Origin: Chloroflexota bacterium
Lineage (GTDB): Bacteria > Chloroflexota > Anaerolineae > UBA1429
DNA length: 5,131 bases
Direction: 5' to 3'
NCBI GenBank assembly: GCA_012513725.1
Contig: JAAZBQ010000105.1
Span: 1 to 5,131, forward strand
Within the stretch, counting starts at the first letter, position 1. Each line of letters opens with the position of its first letter. The notes beneath the pieces are model-generated. The model searched no databases and was not told the origin of the DNA. It saw only the letters and a list, made by a program, of their open reading frames with translations. Below are positions 1-4,658 of the stretch, piece by piece. Made by a program: the position numbers and the translations under genes.

Positions 1-578
1 GCGCGGAGCGCGGCGAGCGCCCCCGCAGCGTCCGCCGTGCGGGCGATGGGCACGTGGAACAGGGATCCCATCGTGGCGCGCACCGCCTTGGGGTGAAAGG
101 GGTCCACCGCGGGCTCCAGGAGGACCACCGCCGCGGCGCCCACCGCGTCGGCGGTGCGCACGAGGGTGCCCAGGTTCCCGGGATCCTGGAGCCGGTCGAG
201 CACCAGCACCAGGCTCGCGGCGCCCACGGGCAGCGAGGCGAGGTCGGTGGCCCACAGGCGAAAGATCGCCACGAGACCCTGGGAGAGCTCCCGCTCGGCG
301 AGGGCCTCCATCACGTGGGGGGCGACGGGGGTGCGGGGCACGTCCAGCGCCCCGAGTTGCTCGAGCACGGCCTGAGCGGCGGCACTGCTTGCCATCTCGG
401 GGGCGTAGAACACCTCGAGGGGCCGATACCCCGCCGCGAGGGCCATGCCAATGAGTTGCAGGCCCTCGACGAGAAAGCGTCCCTGCCGCTCGCGGTGCTT
501 GCGCTGCGCCAGCTTGCGCGCCTCGACGATCCGTGGGTTGCGGGTGCTGGTGATGGTCGCAGTCTCTCGTGGGGGCAT
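1..578 (-). CDS. TrmH/SpoU-family RNA 2'-O-methyltransferase (partial, C-terminus off window)
   Basis: The frame is open from ATG at 578 down to the window edge, giving 192 residues with no stop. Family members transfer a methyl group from S-adenosylmethionine to a ribose 2'-hydroxyl in 23S rRNA or tRNA. Residues ~34-110 (RFLVEGLQLIGMALAAGY...) match the SpoU substrate-binding N-terminal domain. Residues ~124-180 start the SPOUT knot domain: motif 1 is LDRLQDPGNLGTLVRTAD, with Asn135, Gly137 and Arg141, and motif 2 is DPFHPKAVRATMGSLFHVPI (159-178). Motif 3, which completes the SAM-binding knot, would lie beyond the left edge. The start is supported by GAGAGGA at 591-585, 6 nt upstream. The gene lies 69 bp downstream of the ABC pair on the same strand; I see no clear promoter in the gap, so readthrough is possible. 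The family is secure, but the exact target nucleotide cannot be assigned. Some 23S rRNA methyltransferases of this fold affect antibiotic susceptibility, but nothing here shows that. Confidence 0.93.
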   Translation of the reverse strand, partial: MPPRETATITSTRNPRIVEARKLAQRKHRERQGRFLVEGLQLIGMALAAGYRPLEVFYAPEMASSAAAQAVLEQLGALDVPRTPVAPHVMEALAERELSQGLVAIFRLWATDLASLPVGAASLVLVLDRLQDPGNLGTLVRTADAVGAAAVVLLEPAVDPFHPKAVRATMGSLFHVPIARTADAAGALAALR

Positions 579-601
579 CGGTCGTCCTCTCGGGTGTCAG
601 G

Positions 602-637
602 GGTGGCCCCGGCAGCCAGATGGCTGTCGGGACCACC
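602..637 (-). repeat. strong imperfect hairpin between the ABC operon and the rRNA/tRNA methyltransferase
   Basis: The arms 602-617 and 622-637 pair around a 4-nt loop (618-621). The 16-position stem has one mismatch (A-C, 627/612) and one G-U wobble (632/607) when read as minus-strand RNA. It begins 11 nt after the TGA stop at 648 of the upstream ABC gene. No U-tract follows, so it is not a classical intrinsic terminator. It could be a U-less or Rho-assisted terminator, or a 3'-end stabiliser separating exporter expression from the methyltransferase gene. Confidence 0.6.
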
Positions 638-647
638 GACGGTTCGG

Positions 648-2495
648 TCACGAAGCGGAGGACGCCATGGGGAGCGCGGCCGGTACCGCTTTCTCCGGCC
701 GCTCGTCCGGGGCGGCCTCGTCGTCCGCAAAGCGTCCCCGCCAGAGGGCCCGCATCTCGGCGCTGGTCGCCAGGAGTTCCTCCAGGGTCCCCCGCGCCGT
801 GACGCGGCCGCCCTCCAGCACGATGATCTGGTCGGCGCGCTGGAGCACCGCTCGCCGGTGGGAGACCACCAGACAGGTGGGCGCCTCCCCGCCGCCGTCA
901 CGCTCGGCGAACAGGCGCTCCCAGAGGATGCGCTCGGTCTCCACATCGAGCCGGGATGAGAGATCGTCAAAGATCAGCAGTTCCGGCCGGCGGATGAACA
1001 TCCGCGCCGCGGCGGCCCGCTGGGTCTGCCCGCCCGAGAGGCGCACGCCCCGCGGGCCGACGACGGTCTCCAGCCCCTGCTCCATGGCCTCCAGATCGTG
1101 CTCCATGACGGCCAGGTGGATGGCGCTCTGCAACTCCTCGTCGTCGGCGGGCAGGCCCATCAGGATGTTATCCCGCAGTGGCTCGCTCACCAAGAGCGGC
1201 ACCTGCGGCGTGTAGGCGCTCCGCGGCGGCACGAAAAAGGTTGCCGGGTCCTCTACCGCCTGGCCGTTCCAGCGGATCTCGCCGCCCTCGGCCGGCACCA
1301 GCCCCAGGAGCGCCTTGAGCAGCGTGGTCTTGCCCGCGCCGATGCGGCCCGTGACCACCGTGAGCGACCCTCGGGGCAGCAAGAGGTCGATCCCCTCGAC
1401 GCCCTTGCCCTCGTCGGCATAGTGGTAGTCCAGCCCGCGCACCTCCAGGTGCTCCAGGCGGTCGACGGCCGTCGCCGTGGCCAGGGGCACCTCGGGGATG
1501 TCGCCCTCCAGGTACACCGGCGCGTGCTCCACCAGGGCGTTCTCCGGGGCGCCGGCCAGGAACTGGTCCAGCCGCTCATAGGCCACCTGCATGCGCTTGT
1601 GCCGGGCGATCATGTCGCCAACGTAGCGCATGTACCCCGACATCAGCGAGAGGTAGTAGATGAACAGCGCCAGATCCCCGACGCTAAACGACCCTCCGCG
1701 CACCTTGGAGGCCCCCAACAGCAGCACGATGCTGACGGTGAGGTCCACCACGGTCCAGTTGATGGACCCCAGCGCCTCGGCCAGGAGCACGTCGCGGAGA
1801 GCCCGCTGGCGGCGGGTCTCGTTCAGCGCGCCAAAGCGGTCGAGCACCGGCCGCTCGGCAGAGGCCACCTTGACGGCCTGGTAGGCGCCAAAGATCTCGC
1901 CGATGAACCCCGTCACCTTGCTCGCCGCCTCGCGATGCGCCTTGCGGTAGGCCCGCAGGCGGGTGGAGAGGCGATTGGTGAGATACGCCATGCCCAGCAC
2001 CGGCGCCGCCACCACCACGGTGATCAGCGGATCGATGCGGAACATGACCACCAGTGCCACCAGGGCGAACAGCAGGATGCCGGCCATGTCCATCCAGGCC
2101 TCGACATAATCCGACACATCGCCGACGTCCTCGCGGAACCGGGTGACCGACTGGCTGGCCGATTCGGTGAGCGGGTGCGACCCCGGGCCCTGGAGCGCCC
2201 AATGCATCAGGTTGCGCCGCACGACGGCCTCCAACAGGTACCAGATGTAGACGAACTTGTTAAAGCCAACCCGGAACACGCCGACCCGCACGGCGCCCGC
2301 CAGGCCCATCATGGCCACCAGGTACCACAGCGACCACCCGGAGGTGGCCTCTCCGGACAGGGTGTCAAAGTACGCCCTGCTCAGCAGGCCGGACGCGATC
2401 GGGATCGTATGGAACGCCCCCCACAGGAGGCAGTTGACGAGGAACAGCCCGGGCCGGTAGCGTACCAGAGCCCAGGTGTATCTCAGGCTTTTCAT
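648..2495 (-). CDS. ABC exporter half-transporter, subunit with degenerate Walker B (heterodimer partner 2)
   Basis: This is a 615-residue membrane-embedded half-transporter: a six-helix exporter domain (about residues 15-300) followed by an ATPase domain (about 348-590). Visible ATPase motifs are Walker A GRIGAGKT (383-390), Q-loop Gln431, signature LSGGQ (486-490), Walker B LLIFDD (506-511), D-loop SSRLD (513-517) and H-loop His546. The residue after the Walker B aspartate is Asp511, where the catalytic glutamate is expected. The ATP site built on this subunit should therefore hydrolyse poorly, while its intact LSGGQ serves the partner's site. The start is fixed by the ATGA overlap (2492-2495) with the upstream ABC gene and by GGAGGAA at 2510-2504, 8 nt from the ATG. 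Length is normal for a half-transporter, with a short charged/Ala-rich tail after ~590. No C39 peptidase domain is present. The substrate is unknown; drug or lipid export is the usual role of such pairs. Confidence 0.93.
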   Translation of the reverse strand: MKSLRYTWALVRYRPGLFLVNCLLWGAFHTIPIASGLLSRAYFDTLSGEATSGWSLWYLVAMMGLAGAVRVGVFRVGFNKFVYIWYLLEAVVRRNLMHWALQGPGSHPLTESASQSVTRFREDVGDVSDYVEAWMDMAGILLFALVALVVMFRIDPLITVVVAAPVLGMAYLTNRLSTRLRAYRKAHREAASKVTGFIGEIFGAYQAVKVASAERPVLDRFGALNETRRQRALRDVLLAEALGSINWTVVDLTVSIVLLLGASKVRGGSFSVGDLALFIYYLSLMSGYMRYVGDMIARHKRMQVAYERLDQFLAGAPENALVEHAPVYLEGDIPEVPLATATAVDRLEHLEVRGLDYHYADEGKGVEGIDLLLPRGSLTVVTGRIGAGKTTLLKALLGLVPAEGGEIRWNGQAVEDPATFFVPPRSAYTPQVPLLVSEPLRDNILMGLPADDEELQSAIHLAVMEHDLEAMEQGLETVVGPRGVRLSGGQTQRAAAARMFIRRPELLIFDDLSSRLDVETERILWERLFAERDGGGEAPTCLVVSHRRAVLQRADQIIVLEGGRVTARGTLEELLATSAEMRALWRGRFADDEAAPDERPEKAVPAALPMASSAS

Positions 2496-2510
2496 GCGAA
2501 CGATTCCTCC
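2492..2510 (-). promoter_or_regulatory. RBS and ATGA stop-start overlap coupling the two ABC genes
   Basis: The TGA of the upstream ABC gene (2494-2492) shares four bases with the ATG of the downstream gene (2495-2493). A strong GGAGGAA at 2510-2504 lies inside the end of the upstream coding sequence. This fixes the downstream start and suggests translational coupling, as expected for subunits needed in 1:1 ratio. Confidence 0.88.
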
Positions 2511-4240
2511 ATGCCGGTCCTCAGCAGCCCGGAAAAGTGAGAGGCGGGGTCCTCGACGAGCCGGGCCCGGGGCCCGTGCTCGATGATGCGCCCATCCTCC
2601 ATGATCATGATCTCGTCCACCCGCTGCACGGTGCCCAGGCGGTGGGCGATGATGATGGCCGTGCGGTCGCGCAGGAGCCGGTTCACGGCGCGCTCGATGA
2701 GGCGCTCGGTGGCTGGGTCGAGCCGCGACGAGGGTTCGTCGAGGATCACGAGTCCGGGATCCTTGAGGAACACGCGGGCAAAGGCCAGTAGCTGCGCCTC
2801 GCCGGCGGAGAGGCCGCCACCCCCGGCGGCCAGTTCCGTGTCCAGCCCCTCGGGCTGGCGAGATATCCAGTCGGTCAGGCCCAGGTCCTTGATGATGCCC
2901 AAGATCTCCTCATCGGGGATCGAGCGATCAAAGAGCGTCAGGTTGTCGCGGATCGACGCCTGGAAGAGCTGCACGTCCTGGGTCACCATTCCCACCCGCT
3001 GACGCAGCGCGTCCAGGGTGAGCTCGGGCAGCGTGGCGTCGCCCAGGCGGATGGCCCCCTCCGTGGGATCGTACAGGCGGAACAGGAGTCGGCTGAGCGT
3101 CGTCTTGCCGCTGCCCGTGCGCCCCAAGAGCCCGACGCTGGTGCCGGGCAGCAGGCGAAAGTTCAGGTCGCGCAGCACCTGCTGGTCGCCGTCCTCGTAG
3201 GTGAACGAGACGTCTTGAAAGGCGACGGCCAGGGGCCCCGTCGGCAGGTCGTCCCGGGGGCCGTCGAGGATGATGCGCTCGAGGGCCAGCAGTTCCTGAA
3301 CGCGGGTCAGCCCGGCGGCAGCCTTTTGCAGGTCCTGCAGCTGTTGGGTCAGCAGCTCGATCGGGTGGAACAGCATGGCCACATAGTTGGTGAGCAAAAA
3401 GGCGGTGCCCAGCGTCACGGCGCCCGAGAGGTACAGCGCGGCCCCAAGGCCGAACGCCAGCACGTTGCCCACGTTGAACAGCGCCATGGAGGTGAGCCAC
3501 ACGACCGAGCGCTTGATCCAGGCCATCTGGGCGGCGTCGGTGAACTTGCGCATCACCTCGTAAAAGCGGCGCATGGCATAGGCGCCGGCGCCATTGGCCC
3601 GGATGTCGTCGATGGAGGTCAGGCGCTCCTCGATAAAGCCAAAGAGCGTGGCGCTCTGCTCGCGCTCGGCGGTGGATTCCGCCACTGCATGCTCGCGCAG
3701 GCCCGCCAGGACGCCCAGCGACGTCAGCGCAAAGGCGGTCAGGCTGAGGCCGATGCGCCAGTCCTCGATGAACAGGACGATCAGGATGCCCACCAGGAGC
3801 AGCGCGCTGCCCACGATGCGGACCACGAACTGAGAGAAAAAGTTGGCCATCGCCAGCACGTCGCCGTCGATCCGCTCGATCAACTGGCCCGGCGTGTGGC
3901 TCTTGTGAAAGGGCAGGTCCAGCGACAGGCAGTGCTCGGCGAGGTCAGCGCGCAGGGCGTTCGTGGCGCGCCAGCCAAGGTCATTGCCCACATAGGCGGC
4001 GCCGATGGCCAGCACCCGCCGGACGAGGGCCACGGCGAGGTAGACCAGCGCCGCGTTGATCAAGACGCGCGTCGGCTCGCCGGCCTGGGCGGCGTCCACA
4101 AAGGTGCGCAGGAACTGCGGGTTCGCCAGCTGCAGGCCGGTGGCCCCAAACAGGAGCACGGCCAGGATGATGGCACGACCACGGTGGGGGCCCAGGTAGC
4201 GGCCCAACAACTCGCCATAGCGGCGGAACGAATGATTCAC
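2492..4240 (-). CDS. ABC exporter half-transporter, catalytic-site subunit (heterodimer partner 1)
   Basis: This is a 582-residue half-transporter from GTG at 4240. Six predicted membrane helices (about residues 20-300) include segments such as AIILAVLLFGATGL and LLLVGILIVLFI, followed by an ATPase domain (about 338-575). Motifs are Walker A GRTGSGKT (373-380), Q-loop Gln421, signature LSAGE (477-481), Walker B VILDE with catalytic Glu502, D-loop SSRLD (504-508) and H-loop His533. The signature departs from LSGGQ at two positions, whereas the partner gene has a perfect LSGGQ but lacks the catalytic glutamate. Together they should form one canonical site (this Walker A/B with the partner's LSGGQ) and one degenerate site. 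GTG 4240 is preferred because AAGGTGGT lies 5 nt upstream; the alternative GTG at 4276 has no ribosome-binding site and adds 12 residues unlike the family. It is the first gene behind an apparent attenuator leader. Confidence 0.93.
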   Translation of the reverse strand: MNHSFRRYGELLGRYLGPHRGRAIILAVLLFGATGLQLANPQFLRTFVDAAQAGEPTRVLINAALVYLAVALVRRVLAIGAAYVGNDLGWRATNALRADLAEHCLSLDLPFHKSHTPGQLIERIDGDVLAMANFFSQFVVRIVGSALLLVGILIVLFIEDWRIGLSLTAFALTSLGVLAGLREHAVAESTAEREQSATLFGFIEERLTSIDDIRANGAGAYAMRRFYEVMRKFTDAAQMAWIKRSVVWLTSMALFNVGNVLAFGLGAALYLSGAVTLGTAFLLTNYVAMLFHPIELLTQQLQDLQKAAAGLTRVQELLALERIILDGPRDDLPTGPLAVAFQDVSFTYEDGDQQVLRDLNFRLLPGTSVGLLGRTGSGKTTLSRLLFRLYDPTEGAIRLGDATLPELTLDALRQRVGMVTQDVQLFQASIRDNLTLFDRSIPDEEILGIIKDLGLTDWISRQPEGLDTELAAGGGGLSAGEAQLLAFARVFLKDPGLVILDEPSSRLDPATERLIERAVNRLLRDRTAIIIAHRLGTVQRVDEIMIMEDGRIIEHGPRARLVEDPASHFSGLLRTGMEESFA

Positions 4241-4245
4241 GGTAC

Positions 4246-4253
4246 ACCACCTT
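4246..4253 (-). promoter_or_regulatory. ribosome-binding site that sets the GTG start of the first ABC gene
   Basis: Minus-strand AAGGTGGT (4253-4246) matches the anti-Shine-Dalgarno complement AAGGAGGT in 7 of 8 bases and ends 5 nt before GTG 4240. This supports 4240 over the upstream GTG at 4276. Confidence 0.75.
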
Positions 4254-4262
4254 GCGAACGAG

Positions 4263-4307
4263 TCCCGAAAACACACAACGGCCGCGGTGGCCCCGCAGCC
4301 GTCGGGA
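4263..4307 (-). repeat. second leader hairpin between terminator and exporter start
   Basis: Inner arms 4279-4287 and 4293-4301 form a 9-bp GC stem (one G-U in the transcript) with a 5-nt loop. It is extended by outer arms 4263-4268 and 4302-4307 (6 bp), with a 10-nt A/C-rich (plus strand) single-sided bulge. The inner arm carries CCGCGGCC, the same self-complementary core found in the terminator stem, so 8-bp alternative pairings between the two structures are possible. It lies 9 nt upstream of the exporter RBS and does not itself cover it. Confidence 0.6.
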
Positions 4308-4309
4308 AC

Positions 4310-4348
4310 AAAAAAGAGGCCGCGGGTCCTGGTGCACCCGCGGCCTCT
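4310..4348 (-). terminator. intrinsic terminator inside the leader, upstream of the exporter genes
   Basis: Arms 4348-4336 and 4327-4315 form a 13-bp perfectly paired, very GC-rich stem (AGAGGCCGCGGGT with its complement) around an 8-nt loop (4335-4328). On the minus strand six consecutive U (4315-4310) follow the GC core. It sits 20 nt after the stop codon of the leader ORF and ~70 nt before the exporter GTG. It is therefore placed to abort transcription before the operon rather than to end any upstream gene. Confidence 0.93.
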
Positions 4349-4368
4349 GGTAGGCTATGTGTAGTTGG

Positions 4369-4476
4369 CTATGGGCAGCCGAACTCCAACACATGATCGA
4401 CAGGCGCACTCAAGCAGGGGGCAACGGCACCGCTGCCGGCGGAGCGGAGCCGAATGCTGCTCATGAACACGAACAT
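4369..4476 (-). CDS. 35-residue leader peptide of the ABC exporter operon (candidate ribosome-arrest peptide)
   Basis: This ORF runs from ATG 4476 to TAG 4371-4369. It has the best ribosome-binding site in the window, AAGGAGG at 4488-4482, 5 nt from the ATG, and starts only ~20 nt after the predicted transcription start. The peptide begins MFVFMSSIRLR and ends with VLEFGCP. There is no signal peptide, double-glycine cleavage site or recognised domain. Residues 9-11 are Arg-Leu-Arg; R-X-R/K motifs near the N-terminus cause macrolide-dependent arrest in leaders such as ErmDL (MTHSMRLR). The MFVFM start also resembles the MsrD leader MYLIFM. The ORF lies directly before an intrinsic terminator and the exporter genes, as BmrB lies before BmrCD. 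The reading frame extends upstream to 4563, but that passes through the promoter. I infer a cis-acting sensor peptide; the inducing molecule is unknown. Confidence 0.78.
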   Translation of the reverse strand: MFVFMSSIRLRSAGSGAVAPCLSAPVDHVLEFGCP

Positions 4477-4481
4477 GTGCG

Positions 4482-4488
4482 CCTCCTT
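4482..4488 (-). promoter_or_regulatory. perfect Shine-Dalgarno of the leader ORF
   Basis: Minus-strand AAGGAGG ends 5 nt before ATG 4476 and decides this start over the upstream in-frame codon at 4563 and the internal ATG at codon 5 (4464). Part of the region (AGGCGCAC, 4484-4477) is exactly complementary to 4409-4402 inside the same ORF. Confidence 0.85.
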
Positions 4489-4503
4489 CGAAAGTCTTTG
4501 GTC

Positions 4504-4532
4504 AGCATAGCACGTGTTGGGAGCATAGTCAA
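4504..4532 (-). promoter_or_regulatory. sigma70-type promoter of leader plus ABC exporter operon
   Basis: The -35 box TTGACT is at 4532-4527 and the -10 box TATGCT at 4509-4504 on the minus strand, with an optimal 17-bp spacer. Transcription would start near 4496-4498. The ~28 bp upstream of the -35 (4533-4560) are unusually A/T-rich for this window, like an UP element. A second TATGCT (4527-4522) overlaps the -35 end but has no matching -35 that I see. Confidence 0.87.
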
Positions 4533-4563
4533 GAGTTCGACGGATTTGTGAAGAAATTGTCAC

Positions 4564-4622
4564 CTGCGCGTCTCGGGGGCGCCCCGACCGGTAGCGCCCG
4601 AGCAGGCGCCTGCCGCACCCTT
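4564..4622. repeat. palindrome-rich GC block in the divergent intergenic region
   Basis: The block contains the perfect palindromes GGGGCGCCCC (4576-4585) and GCAGGCGCCTGC (4602-4613). A further inverted pair, CTCGGGGGCGC (4572-4582) with GCGCCCGAG (4594-4602), gives nine pairs with a 2-nt bulge. It lies between the exporter promoter and the divergent methyltransferase. It may hold operators or folded RNA ends; in GC-rich DNA some palindromes arise by chance, so function is uncertain. Confidence 0.4.
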
Positions 4623-4651
4623 TTGCACGGAACCCCCGCTGGGGGTATCAT
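4623..4651 (+). promoter_or_regulatory. candidate promoter for a leaderless methyltransferase mRNA
   Basis: TTGCAC (4623-4628) and TATCAT (4646-4651) are separated by 17 bp; the -10 matches TATAAT in 5 of 6 bases, the -35 only weakly. Its -10 ends 7 nt before ATG 4659, so transcription would begin at or beside that ATG. A 6-bp inverted repeat with a 3-nt loop (4632-4637/4641-4646) fills the spacer and abuts the -10, and could be an operator. Confidence 0.5.
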
Positions 4652-4658
4652 GACCGGC

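Larger units (their letters stand above)
4241..4498 (-). promoter_or_regulatory. putative transcription-attenuation leader of the ABC exporter operon
   Basis: About 250 nt lie between the inferred transcription start (roughly 4496-4498) and the ABC start codon. In transcript order they hold a very short 5' UTR, AAGGAGG, a 35-codon ORF (4476-4369), a 20-nt spacer, a perfect intrinsic terminator (4348-4310), a second hairpin (4307-4263) and the exporter RBS. A terminator between a strong promoter and the first structural gene, preceded by a well-translated short ORF, is the hallmark of ribosome-mediated attenuation. BmrB-BmrCD in B. subtilis is a known case for a heterodimeric ABC exporter. A canonical anti-terminator is not obvious: the best pairing I found is around codons 14-16 (4437-4429) with the terminator's 5' arm, and it is short and imperfect. 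The architecture is seen; the mechanism is inferred. Confidence 0.75.

Noticed and set aside
54..959. Long plus-strand open frame across the methyltransferase and ABC gene
   Set aside because: It is antisense to two genes with clear family motifs, spans their boundary, and reads as low-complexity Gly/His/Arg/Gln-rich protein typical of GC-rich shadow frames.
1098..2540. Long plus-strand open frame of 480 codons
   Set aside because: Antisense to the second ABC gene, His/Gln/Arg-rich with no domain; a GC-bias shadow.
4241..4276. Alternative GTG start at 4276 for the first ABC gene
   Set aside because: No ribosome-binding site; GTG 4240 has AAGGTGGT at ideal distance and gives the usual N-terminus.
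4353..4373. Direct repeat GGCTATG (4353-4359 and 4367-4373) around the leader stop codon
   Set aside because: Only 7 bp and two copies. It takes part in a weak potential hairpin (4357-4362 with 4389-4394) but is too short to call a functional repeat.
3215..4396. Long plus-strand open frame of 393 codons
   Set aside because: Antisense to the first ABC gene and runs into the leader; composition is that of a shadow frame.
4369..4476. Leader ORF as a RiPP or bacteriocin precursor exported by the ABC pair
   Set aside because: No double-glycine leader, no Cys/Ser/Thr-rich core, no modification enzyme with a fitting signature, and neither ABC protein has a C39 peptidase domain. The terminator directly behind it fits a regulatory leader better.
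4357..4551. Plus-strand 64-codon frame overlapping the leader
   Set aside because: Antisense to the leader ORF and promoter, with no RBS or recognisable motif.
4477..4563. N-terminal extension of the leader ORF to 4563
   Set aside because: It would be coded by the -35/-10 promoter region, upstream of the inferred transcription start, and lacks an SD; ATG 4476 has a perfect one.
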